Origin: Dipteris shenzhenensis
Taxonomy: Eukaryota; Polypodiophyta; Polypodiopsida; Gleicheniales
Reading direction: 5' to 3' (one strand)
DNA: 64,000 nt
NCBI GenBank assembly: GCA_047967505.1
Contig: CM106541.1
Positions 20,343-30,820 of this stretch are shown piece after piece. The position numbers and the translations under genes are program-made. The notes beneath the pieces are model-generated. The model saw only the letters and a program-made list of their open reading frames with translations. It ran no database searches and had not been told where the DNA came from. Within the stretch, counting starts at the first letter, position 1, and each line of letters opens with the position of its first letter.

Positions 20343-21116
20343 CTTTTTTTTTTGTAATATCCAGTGCTGTATTTATATGCTCATAAATTTACAAGATGGG
20401 AAGTCTCCAAAATAGAGAGTATCCCAAAGATCAAAAACATAAAAAGAAAAGCTCTATGCAAGAAGCATCTATATCACCCTCATGGCAGGCATCATATAAG
20501 GATTGCCGCAATGAGGCTCGGAAAGATTCATATGACCTGTGAATCCGCCGACCTAAGTATGCCAAATTATGCTCACTCCAGATTGTCGAAAGAGCCCAAT
20601 ATCTCACCCAAGAGAGAAATAGTGAGTATTGAGACAAAGACCTCATAAATCTGCCAAACAGCCAGAAATGTTTCCCAAATTTGTGACTCGGGAAACGGAG
20701 TCGAAGATGATTTGAAATTCTTCCGAGGAGGTTTCTAGAACACTGGCAGTGCCAAAGCAAATTAGGGACAGTCTCTGAAGGAGCCTGACATCGTAAACAT
20801 GTGGATGGTGCAATGCGACGTTTGGCAAGTGTGACTCCCACTAACAATGTGCCTATCATGCATCTCCAAAGAAAAAGTCTTTGTTTCAAAGGCATTTTAC
20901 ACTTCCATAATATCTGGAGATTCTTCCGCCACCATGAGAGGGGCTTCTTGATATGCCATAGAGTATTAGCATATTGCTGAATCCATGGAGCAGGCTAAAG
21001 AAGCCTGTAGGCTTTGATGGAGGTCAAGGCAGGTAGAGGAACAGGATGAGAGCATGTACCAGAGGGTTGCAATTGCCAATCCATAAGCCTGTCTGTGTCA
21101 GCCACAGGGGGAACAG

Positions 21117-21117
<1 letters not shown>
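20343..21117 (-). mobile_element. LINE-E, 5'-truncated LINE
   Basis: The minus-strand frame 20895-20431 (154 codons) reads KQRLFLWRCMIGTL, CLRCQAPSETVPNLLWHC (zinc domain), WVRYWALSTIW and a terminal CIELFFLCF. Upstream, WWRKNLQILWKCK and DRLMDWQLQPSG extend the similarity to 21117, with one stop. At 21118 the LINE ends abruptly in a pure AC tract. Confidence 0.78.

Positions 21118-21150
<33 letters not shown>
21118..21150. repeat. (AC)n microsatellite at the LINE-E 5' end
   Basis: About 16 AC units mark the rightmost member of the LINE row. Non-LINE sequence begins after it. Confidence 0.95.
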
Positions 21151-21152
<2 letters not shown>

Positions 21153-22305
21153 ATAGGTACACACTCTCACATGCATAGGCATGCGTGCGCGTGCACACAG
21201 AGGTATTAGCTCATCAAAAATGTGTGGGAGGGGTTGATTGTGATGATCTATTGCCCCTCTTAGGAGAACTATATTGACATTCACATGAAGGAACTCTCAC
21301 AAGGCTATAGCTCTCTACAATACTTGGTCATTAATGGGGAGGTTTGAAGGATAATGTCCAAGTTTGCATTGCATTAACATGCATTGTCTCATCATTTTGA
21401 GTTGTGATGGTGCATCTTTGAATTAATGGTTGGACATTATTTCTATATCACTTGCGTTTTCTGGGCATATGCAAAATTGCCTTTTAAGGGCTGATGTGGC
21501 ACCTATCAACATATGATGCATCCTAGACTAGGATTTGGACTTCAGCTTATTATATAAGCTTGAAGTCTTTGTTTGTTGCTCATTCTAGCATTTTTGACTT
21601 TCGCATTTTGTACGATATTCTTGCCTCTAAAGTTGTGCGCATAGGATTTTAGGGCTTCACAGTTCATGCGCTAAACTCTAATAGGCAGAACCAGTTACAA
21701 ACCCAGCCTAAAAATGCCATTTCCAAAAGAAGACACCTTCCAAAGTAATGAATCTCTAAAGTTGTCCCCATTAGCTACCTCCTCACGTGTTAATTTGTTA
21801 CTACCACTAGCTCCTCCAAGATTGCTAGCTGCTTGGAGTTAGGTGCAAGCAATTCCTTGCATCAAACTTGCTCTCCTCAGTCACATGAGGCTAATCCCCT
21901 CTTCAGGTTTTCCCATGCGCATAGATGAAGTAAGGGTAATGGAAGGGTTTCTTACGCAAAGAGGATGTGGGCACAAGTTTGGGCTTGCAAAACATGATAA
22001 GCAACCTTTGTAAAGGGATGAAACTCCAAAAGATAATGGCATGGCACGCACGCTGAGTGCCACCATTGCACTTGTCATGGTCACCGTTGCTAAACAAACC
22101 TGTTTTGGCTACTTTTGATGCCATGAATTAGAAACCACAATCCAACGTCTGACCAGCTCTAACAATGCATATAAAGCTTCGTAGTTTGGTATGCCACATG
22201 TTTGTTTTGGTGCTTAGAATGCCCTAGCAACTTTTGACTCAATGCTTTTTAGTTTGGAATGTGTATGCTTTGAATAGGTCATATCTATTCGTGTTGTTGT
22301 TGCAG
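21151..22305 (+). other. non-coding stretch upstream of the first visible ABA4-like exon
   Basis: This is single-copy-looking sequence with no ORF of note on either strand. It should contain an intron, and possibly the 5' exon with the transit peptide, but I could not identify such an exon. A pyrimidine-rich acceptor (GTTGTTGTTGCAG) closes it at 22305. Confidence 0.4.
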
Positions 22306-25300
22306 TGCCTGTAATAGTACCATCGACTGGTCAAGCTGCAAGTGCTATCTTTACATTTGGAACAGCGTTTGTGGTCCCATTCTACACGGTTATGATCCTT
22401 GCTCCACGTGCAGAATGGGTAAGCTTGTCTCTTTATCATTTTCAAGATTACAACAAAACTCTCGACCTTGACTATTTGAAATAATCTTTGCCCTTGCCTC
22501 TGTTTTCATGAGGCCCCAAATGTTCAATGAACTTGATGTTATTATGATCAAAAGTATCTAGAGCTCCTTGTTCTTTATCGTTTTTGGTTTGCATGCTAAC
22601 ATTTTTATGTTACATGTGAATGCATGGAAAAGAAAGGAAAGTAACTTTCAGGATTTGTAAAAAACATTTAGGCTTACGGAATTAATTGTACCTATTAATG
22701 CTTTCAAAACTTAAGGTGTCCATGTGAATGCATGAAAAAGAAAGGAAAAGTAGTTTTGAGCATTTGTAAAGAACATTCAGGCTTGTGAGATTGGATTGTA
22801 CTTGCGACTGCCTTCAAAACTTAAGAGCGTGTCAACTCTCGCACCCCTAAGCACTGTAAAATGCAATCTTGAAATTGTTACTTGCTTCTTTAAGTCATAT
22901 CAACTAATATGCAAGACATACATCCAAGGTTGCTTAGAAAGGAGATGCAAGGTGCAATTCACTAGTATTCTGCGATAGATTCTGTGGTTTTGTTGGCTTC
23001 AACTTAAATGGAGACACTATCCAGGTGAGGAGTGATGTAAACCGCCTTCCAAACACCACTTCATAAGGTGTGCGACCAATGCTCGAAGAATAGGTATCGT
23101 TCAAAATGGCCTGCACAAGTGGAAGAAACTGTTCCCACTTTTCCAGAGCATCATGGCAATATGATTTTAAAATATCAAACGCCATACCTTTATACTTTTC
23201 CGTCCCTCCATTCGATTGCGGATGGAACGCACTGGACATCTGCAGCTTAGTACCAAAATTATCAAATAGGGCTCGCCAAAAATGAGATGTGAATTCGGAA
23301 TCCCTGTCGGATATGATGTTCGTTGGCAACCATCCAATGGGATACCAATACTTTATGAACAAACGAGCAACGCCTTCAGTGTTGACCGTCTGCTTGCAAG
23401 GAATAAGCATACAATATTTACTAAAGCGACAAACAATAGTAAGACATTGAGTGTTACACGTACCTGTGAATGCTGGAAGTGCTCCCACGAAGTCCATGCT
23501 TATGTCTTGGAAAGGACCGTCTGTTATTGGCAATGGCATAAGTAAGCCAGTTGCCTTCTTGTGGGAAGCCTTGACCTTTTGGCATATTTGACAATTTCGA
23601 ACATAGCCATATACGTCCTTTCACATCTTTGGCCAATAGAAATACCGCTCTAACTCCAAAGTACCATTGATACCTCTATGACCACCGGTAAGGGCGTCGT
23701 GGGCATCATGAAGAAGTAACTGCCATTTGTCTTGAGTACACATAACCTTTTCTTATAGAAAAGCCAACCGTCCTCTACTGAGTAATGGCTTGGAGCAAGA
23801 GTCGTGCCTAACTGGAACCGGGTGCCAAACTCAGAACTGCTGCATATCATTGCATTGGAGCTGGAACCATATACGTCCTTTCAAACATAGCCATATATGT
23901 CCTTCCACATCTTTGGCCAATACAAATACTGCTCTAACTTCTCCAAAGTACCATTGATACCTCTATGGCCACTGGTAAGGGCATCGTGGGCATCATGAAG
24001 AAGTAACTGCCGTGTGTCTTGAGTACACATAACTTTTTCTTATAGAAAAGCCAACCGTCCTCTACTGAATAATGACCTGGAGCAAGAGTCGTGGCTAACT
24101 AGAACGGGGTGCCAAACTCAAAACTGCTGCATATCATTGCATTGGAGCTGGAACTGCTTACATCATTGCTTTGAAGCTGCTATGCCTTGACATTGACTTT
24201 GCTGTCAACACAGCTGTCTTTTGCACTAAGTTGCTGCAGGAAGTGTCACAAATTGGACCCATTGCATTGAAACTGCTGCCCATCACGCCATGGAATTGCT
24301 AAACATCATTCTTTTTCAGTTTCTATGCTTTCATTCCATAACCTTCTTTGATGTGTGAATAGGCTCTACATCTTAGGAGTACATGCTGCTCATTTTCCAC
24401 CTCCCCTATGGGGCAGATTCCGCAAGTCCTTTCTTCTCTGGGGATACCGAGTCTTGCCCACGTGCCCCTCTCTACCTCTAAATCACGTGAGCTGGTCCTG
24501 ATTTTGCAGATTAGATGCCTTATGAAATTTGACATGTTTTCACTGCAGTATTTTTACATGCCATAGTCGTTCCATTGAGAGAGAGAGAGAGAGAGTTTAT
24601 TAACGTCTACGAAAGACCAGAGGGTCTACGAAAGTGGAAGAAACTAGATACAATAACCTCATAGTGGGACCACTAAAATTGGCAGCCCTACCCAAGGCTG
24701 ATTCTTGCGACGAGAACAAAAGGTAGTACGTTGCGCTATCGCTGCGAGAGACACCCACAAAGGAGGAGCAAACCCCAAGGAGAATCCCTTGGCCGTCTAT
24801 AAATCAGTCACCCGTCCGTAAGTGGTTGGATCTATGTATGTTGTCTGGGGGACAATGCTGCTGGATGGCTGAGGAGAGATAGGAGGAGATCTTCTGACAG
24901 TGGCTCAAGATGTGGCGAGGGTTAGCGTCGAGAGAGAAAGTCAGCGATAGAACGTTGTTGTCACTCTCCGTTTCTGGGTCCACTCCTCCTTTGTAGTCTA
25001 ATAACAGACAAGGTTGCTTGACTCATTATCTCCTTTGTCCACCCTGTCAAAGTCCTGACTATGCCCATATAGTGCCCTGCCTGGACTGCGTAGATAATGG
25101 TTTGACTATACCCAATATCAAGTAGGTGTCTGAAGTCCGGCACGTGGTATAATATCGAAGGATTTACAAAAATCCACAAAGCAACTATAAGCCCTCTGCT
25201 TTAGTGCTCGGGCCTCCTCAATGACAGCACTTAATGTAAAGATGTTTTCCAATCGAGCATGATCTGTTCGGAAACGTCTTTGCCCCCTCATTGTGTGTCC

Positions 25301-25451
25301 CGCACAGTCTGCCTCTCTGGTAACATGAGTCTCGAGTGCTGCTGCATAAATCTTGGACATGACATGGAGTCTCGATTGCTGTTGCAAAAGTCTTGGACAT
25401 GACATATCCAATCATGATGGCTCTGTAGTTTTTCGAAATATTCCGGACCTT

Positions 25452-25500
<49 letters not shown>

Positions 25501-25798
25501 AAGGTGTATTAACTTCTTTAGGAGACCTCGCGAGTCTATGAGACGAGATACAAGATATATGTAACCCATACAAGCCACTGTGGGCTGAAACAAAGGGCTC
25601 ACTAAGGTCCTTGCTGAGTGCTAAGTGCTAAGAATGCAAGAAAAAAGCCCAATCACTCAAACCACCTCACTGTGTGTGCAAACCAGCATTTGTGGTCCCC
25701 TGCAGCTGTGTATGGCGAGACAATCTTGGCCGGTGACCCCTCAAAAGTAAACTGCTCGTGATGAATAGTGACCTGAGATGTATTGAAGATCATAACCG

Positions 25799-25858
<60 letters not shown>

Positions 25859-27024
25859 TATTAATGTCCACGGGAGACCAACATATTTATGGGACAGCAC
25901 AAAACCAACTAATACATCAGCTTAGGGAGGGCACATGGCAGCTCCCCATAGAGTGCAAAAGCAGCTCTATTTATTTAGAGTAGCTACATCTAATAAAACA
26001 TATTTTGGCCATACATCAGTTTAAGACTGAGAGTCTTTTGGTTTGGATTTGAATTCTTTGATAATTGCCATGCCTTCACAGTAGACTGCCCATTTTCCAT
26101 TCTTCCTTGCAGCTCTAACCTTGGCTAATTCAGTCGGTTTGTTCTTCAGTTGAGCTGGTGTGAGCTCCTCAGCTATTCATACCTTTGTCCCTTTCAGCCT
26201 ATGTGATTGGCAGAGAATCTTGGTTCGTAGTTTACGTGACTTGAGAGTGATGATTGCATGTCCTTTGGAATGTTTGATGTTAGTTGCTACCTCTTCATCA
26301 TCATCATCTTCATCATCATCCTTGCATTCAATGTTGGGCATGGCTGCTTTGACCTGTGCTACGAAAAGAGTCCTCATCCTCTTACCAATTTTCAGGAAGT
26401 CGTCCTATCCGAATCTTCAATGCGTTTTCACATTTGGCTTCATGCTCCTTAATCTCTTCTTGAACGTCAGTTTTACTTGCATTTGTCTCAACTTCCACAC
26501 TAATTCCTTCTTGATTGTCTGTACTTCAGTGTGAATGAAGTCTTTAACTGTGGAGACTAGTTGAGGAGTGGGTAGGGAAGCCGTACATGCCTTCACAACT
26601 TCCTCTATGATTGCCTGCTTGCGAGGCCCTTCAAAAAACTGATTTTAAGCTGTCACAGCTGCCAATTGCATCTCTAAGTCACGAACCTCCTGCTGTAAAT
26701 AAAAAATCTGCTCATGGTGACCAATGATAGGCCGATTTAAACCTCCTTTATTATATGTATGTGCATATGGGGAAGGCATTGTAGCAGCAACTGTGGAGTA
26801 CTGTATAGTTGGAGTCGCTGGTGTATAGAGGGGGGGTGGGGATTTGGATTTCAAGGAGAGGCTAGGCCACTCCATACTGGCCATATCTTCAGGACCCCAA
26901 GCTATGGCCAGGGGTTTCAGCCATATTCAGGGTTAGTTCGCTGCCACTGGCGCTGCTGTGTCGAATTGCTAGGTGGATTGCTGAAAGGCTAGGTAGAGTG
27001 CTGAGAGGCTAGGCCGGGGGCTGT

Positions 27025-27056
<32 letters not shown>

Positions 27057-27350
27057 GCTTGTAACTAATTTTCCTGTGCTAAATGTCTAGTAGAATAAGT
27101 GATCCTTGTTATTTGATTATTACCCATCAATACAGTCCTTTAAGTTATAAATCCTGCATGCCCTCCCCCCAGTACCATTCATTGTTCACTAGTCCCAAGA
27201 ATTTTGCCATTCAGTCCTAGATTCAGTCTAGTTTAATATCAGGGGCTTCTTTCTTCGCCATTTCAAAATTGAGCAAGTTGGGGCAGGGATCTGCTGCATA
27301 AGGGTGTGCATAAGGGCAAGTCAGGGAAGGGATGCGTGTGCGTGTGCGAG

Positions 27351-27400
<50 letters not shown>

Positions 27401-28232
27401 AAGTTAGAAGAGGGTAATTTTAAATGATCACCTTTGCAGTTTCTCAACTGTTTGAGTTGCTGAACAGACAAGGAAGCTTGTTGAAAGTGACATTCCATAT
27501 GTGGTGCTTGGGGTTCTATATCTGTACCTGTTGTCTCTTTCCTGGACATCTGAGACTCTACAGTTAATGTTTGCAAGCAAGTATTGGCTTCCTGAGGTAT
27601 GCAGAAGCATATATTGCCTAGGATAGCTTTTATGCGGATACCAAAATTGGGTGGTGCAAGTGCTGTTCATCGTTTCAGACGATTGATATAAAATGTGAGA
27701 ATTTTCAGCTTCATGGTATTACCAAAATGTTTTCGAGCACTGTGACGGTGGCTTCGGCATGGATTCATCTACTGGCAGTTGACCTCTTTGCTGGAAGGTG
27801 ATTTTTTAACGTATCCCATGTAACTTGCAGCAGTACTTGTTGATTCTATCATGAGTTTACAGGACAAAAGGCATTTGGAAATGCAACACGACAGTGTTTG
27901 CAAAAGAGCCCATAAGATGTATAGGTCTTTATTCACCTTGTCTTGGTTCAATTGGCAGAATAATGGTGATCTTTTGCCCTTGTGTATCTGGCAATTGTGT
28001 GACCTCGTCCAGAAAAAGTTCTACTTAACACAAATCTGATATGTGATCAAATTTAATTGCCTACTTAACAAGTTTGTATCAAGCATGCACGTTTCACTGA
28101 ATACACCAGTCTTGAATGTGTCACAGGCAGGTTTTCCTTGATGGTTTGCAGCATGCTGTTGAGACACGTCATTCGCTGGCTCTGTGTCTTCTGTTCTGCC
28201 CAATTGGAATCCTCTCGCATTTTATCACCAAG
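22306..28232 (+). CDS. ABA4: ABA4-like chloroplast membrane protein (DUF4281), four internal exons
   Basis: Exons at 22306-22418, 27468-27596, 27709-27797 and 28127-28232 all have GT/AG borders and join in one frame without a stop. The joined product runs [105 protein letters not shown] and [20 protein letters not shown]. These are hallmark stretches of ABA4, the four-helix plastid protein needed for neoxanthin formation upstream of abscisic acid. Four hydrophobic segments are visible. The first exon (transit peptide) and the final few residues are not located; a candidate last exon could start after the AG at 28651 (DALFTIDV) but is unproven. The second visible exon follows a 5.05-kb intron filled with antisense transposons. 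Confidence 0.88.
22419..22930 (+). other. start of large intron, with tandem duplication of about 105 bp
   Basis: The segment around 22615-22717 (GTGAATGCATGGAAAAGAAAG... to TTCAAAACTTAAG) is repeated in diverged form at about 22722-22826. Otherwise it is ordinary AT-rich intron sequence. Confidence 0.6.
22931..24300 (-). pseudogene. Ty3/gypsy integrase relic inside the intron
   Basis: The minus-strand frame 23539-22934 reads [30 protein letters not shown] and [15 protein letters not shown], the catalytic core of a gypsy integrase with D, D and the GGTE glutamate region present. Upstream pieces ([10 protein letters not shown]-like and [12 protein letters not shown]) lie in other frames, giving the HHCC region and the RNase H-integrase junction. 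The rest of the element is missing. It lies antisense to the ABA4-like gene. Confidence 0.8.
23601..24155 (-). repeat. 284/287-bp tandem duplication in the gypsy relic
   Basis: ACATAGCCATATA...GAGCTGGAAC at 23601-23868 recurs at 23885-24155, with an extra TTC making the offset 287 at the far end. The copies differ at about 15 positions, so this is older than the LINE-A duplication. Confidence 0.85.
24301..24576 (-). mobile_element. LINE fragment with zinc motif
   Basis: The minus-strand frame 24535-24323 reads [32 protein letters not shown], the CxxC...H...C domain after LINE reverse transcriptase. Its upstream end stops at the GA tract at 24577. Confidence 0.65.
24577..24595. repeat. (GA)n tract, tail of LINE-G
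   Basis: About nine GA units are followed on the plus strand by GTTTATTAACG, the reversed LINE 3' end. Confidence 0.9.
24596..25453 (-). mobile_element. LINE-G, 5'- and internally deleted LINE
   Basis: The minus-strand frame 25411-25118 reads [20 protein letters not shown] and [15 protein letters not shown], the fingers/palm start of LINE reverse transcriptase; GWTKEIMSQ follows in another frame. The sequence then passes straight to the 3' UTR with its AGACC-AGAG-GGTCT hairpin (24614-24627), so the rest of RT is deleted. A short duplication (CAAGAGTCTTGGACATGAC and similar) lies at about 25345-25400. The 5' end stops in the GA tract of LINE-H. Confidence 0.7.
25454..25501. repeat. (GA)n tract, tail of LINE-H
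   Basis: About 22 GA units lead into AAAGAAAGG and the LINE-H 3' end. Confidence 0.95.
25502..25797 (-). mobile_element. LINE-H, strongly deleted LINE
   Basis: It keeps [20 protein letters not shown] (parallel to VMIFNTSRAVMRQEHFTFDG of LINE-1), then jumps to [14 protein letters not shown] and the 3' UTR. So an internal RT portion is missing. It stops upstream in an (AT)n(GA)n tract. Confidence 0.7.
25799..25857. repeat. (AT)n(GA)n tract, tail of LINE-I
   Basis: About 12 AT units are followed by about 17 GA units between LINE-H and LINE-I. Confidence 0.95.
25858..27022 (-). mobile_element. LINE-I: ORF1 fused to 3' UTR, RT deleted
   Basis: The minus strand reads a Pro/Ser-rich start ([18 protein letters not shown]), a short coiled-coil-like piece ([14 protein letters not shown]), an acidic run, [18 protein letters not shown] and [19 protein letters not shown], then [20 protein letters not shown] and a stop at about 26015. 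This resembles the RNA-binding first protein of LINEs. Frame breaks occur. The 3' UTR (25858-25990) follows directly, without reverse transcriptase. The 5' end is bounded by a GA tract. Confidence 0.6.
27023..27050. repeat. (GA)n tract at LINE-I 5' end
   Basis: About 13 GA units form the right end of the second LINE row, inside the ABA4-like intron. Confidence 0.92.
27353..27395. repeat. (GA)n microsatellite near an exon
   Basis: About 20 GA units end roughly 70 bp before the ABA4-like exon at 27468. No LINE adjoins it. Confidence 0.95.
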
Positions 28233-30056
28233 GTAAAGAGTTCCTCAAGATACATCATTTTCTAGTAAAAATCACCCATACATTTACAACTTCCAAAATA
28301 TCATTCGTTATAATATCTGTGGAGGCAACATGGCGGGAGAAAACAAATTGCTCACAACAATATCCTATGTAGGTGGTGATGCGATTGTGTCGAAGAGTGA
28401 ACAATGAGGAAGAATCTGATGTGGCTAGGCTTTATTCTTGAACCCCTCTGGTCGTTTATATTTTCCAGTTTGTATCATTAAACCCAGCTTCTTGTTGCTG
28501 ACAATTCGGACTTTGGTTTGACCTCTTATTTCACAGTGTAGTACTTGTTTCATGAGATAGCATGTGCACTAGCAAGAATGAAGCTTTGTAATCACAAGAT
28601 TGCCTTGATAAAAGCTTGCATTTTAAGGCATGTTTTCTTTTACACATCTCAGGATGCTTTGTTCACAATTGATGTCAGGGGAGACTCCCATGTGCATACC
28701 CTGACGCTCTGTAGTTCTACATATCCATTTGTGTCTTGAAAAGATGATACTCGTTTGAGCTCGCTCATAAAGTGAACTTCCTGGGCATTACAGCAAGGCT
28801 AATTTGTGCTTTCGACAGAATTCACCTTTTAAAGAGCATATTATAATTTCTTCGGCTGTTTCCAGATATAAAAAAACTAGTGCTTTGCATTCAAGTGGAT
28901 GGGTATATACTCTCAAAATATTCATATTCGAAACAAGCAAATAGAAGGAAATCTAATTTCGAGTGGATGGGTATATACTCTAAAAATATTCATATTCATT
29001 TCTTCGCCTGTTTCCAGATATAAAAAAACTAGTGCTTTGCATTCAAGTGGATGGGTATATACTCTAAGAATATTCATATTCATACAAGCAAATAGAAGGA
29101 AATCTAATTTCGCAAATGGCAGTTGTCATTTAGAAAAATACGTACAATGCATGATTACAAGAAACATATATCCATGCATGTATGTCAACTTCAATTAGAT
29201 ACAACAGGTACGATTGCAGCTGGCTTTTTCATCTCCTTAATTTGGGCCTATCACTCTGAACATCACCCGATCAGAGTCAATATGCGTAGCTCATCCATGT
29301 GAATTGATAGCTCTGAACTAGAGCATCCATATCTCCTTGCTAGACGATACCATTTGATGGAGCATATTGACGGGGCTCTATGGTATCATTTACCTTCTTG
29401 ATACGAAAATGACGAATGAAGAAGAGGGTACAGGACATGTAAAATTATTTGTTTAGAACACCTAACATATGACTGTTTCACCAATAAGTTTTAGGTTCAT
29501 ATCAATGACTTTTATCTCGTTGAAATTGGCATGCCCATCGCATGACTTACATCTGAAGATTCGGATGGACACTTGTGCCTGTTTATCCGAAGCAATGAGG
29601 ATGCACCACCCCAGCCCGCAACCAGCAACACTAGCATCAGCCATGACCTCTTCATCAAATCACCAAAGCTCCTAAAAAGTAAAGGATGGTGATCCCAATA
29701 GAACAACAAACTGAGGAGTAAGTAAAATGCAAGACCAGAAGCTAGAAAGCAATGCAAGCACCTACAATGAAGTAACTAGAGCAATAATCACCACTACCAA
29801 CGACTGCGCCAACACCAACTCCTTGATTGATGTAAAAAAAGATTGCAAGAGGAAGGGCTTACCTAGAACCCTAGGATGAGGAGCAAGAAGCACAAGCTAG
29901 GTGCTGTAGGGGCCACAATCAAGAATTTTTCCATTTGACATGCTAATGTTTGCGCCACCAAATTTGGACAAAATGAATTGTATGAAGTATAGGTGATTAG
30001 GGGCCTCCTTTGGGCTATTTCGGCTCCATTTTGGGCTCTTCTAGCTCCGGGTTCCC
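28233..30056. other. region after ABA4-like exons, no clear gene
   Basis: It contains a 152-bp direct duplication (about 28863-28965 and 29015-29115; CAGATATAAAAAAACTAG...) with a partial third copy between. The minus strand at 29656-29560 has a short frame with a signal-peptide-like start (MKRSWLMLVLLVAGWGG) ending at GTAAGT, too short to call. The last exon and 3' UTR of the ABA4-like gene should lie in the first part. Confidence 0.4.
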
Positions 30057-30722
30057 ACATAAGTTCTTAACATGTCCAGAATAGTACTATTTGTGACTTC
30101 AATTTTTCCATTCGATTCTGGATGAAAAGCTGATGAGAAATCTATCTTAGTGGTGCCTAGATTATGAAATAATGCAATCCAAAAATTACTGCAAAACTTT
30201 GAATCTCGATCAGACACTATAATCTTTGGCAAGCCATGATGAATAAAGATATGCTTGATGAATAAATATGTAGCTTGCTGAGTTGTTAAAATCTTCTTGC
30301 ATGGGATGAAATAAGATTGCTTACTCAAGTGATCTCTATCATCCATATCATATCATTTTGATTCGTTGTAGTAGGAAAACTTGTTATGAAATCCATGGAT
30401 ATTTGTTCCTAGGGTTGCGTAGGAATAGGAAAAGGCATTAGCAATCCAAGGGTCTTTCCTTTGTAACTCTTGATCTTCTGACAAGTGATGCATTTAGCTA
30501 TAAACTTAGCCACATCTTTTCTTATAGTAGGCCAATGAAATTCTCTTGCTATCACTTGTTAAGTGGCAGTCACTCCCCTATGTCCCATACATGGTGGTTG
30601 GTGCATTTCTTCCATTACAATTTGTCTAAAGGGTCGAGTGATGCACAATTTCTTTTGATAAAAGAGGTATCCATCATTGCATGAAAAGTCCAACATAGGA
30701 TTCCAATTATTATTCTCTAATT
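30057..30722 (-). pseudogene. gypsy-1 integrase
   Basis: The minus strand reads LFYQKKLCITR, MHQPPCMGHRG, KCITCQKIKSYKG (zinc-binding part), SMDFITSFP, IIVSDRDSKFCSNFW and SSAFHPESNGKIEVTN. These are the usual stations of gypsy integrase, with catalytic D, D and E in place. At least two frame changes occur. The coding stops at ILDMLRTYV where foreign sequence begins. Confidence 0.8.
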
Positions 30723-30807
30723 TGTTCTGCACCCACCAAAACTTGTGTGGCTCTTTGTTTCTCTCTCTCCCTCTTCCGTTCTTGCTTCCATTGAGAGCAC
30801 TCTAAAT

Positions 30808-30820
30808 TGGTATCAGAGCC
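30808..30820 (+). promoter_or_regulatory. primer-binding site of copia-C
   Basis: TGGTATCAGAGCC, complementary to initiator Met tRNA, lies eight bases after the LTR end. Confidence 0.88.

Noticed and set aside
28652-28739. Last exon of the ABA4-like gene (DALFTIDV...)
   Set aside because: The splice acceptor and phase fit, but the residues do not clearly match the family end; kept only as a candidate.
29512-29757. Minus-strand frame with a signal-peptide-like start and a GTAAGT after it
   Set aside because: A single short candidate exon with no recognised homologue or partner exon.
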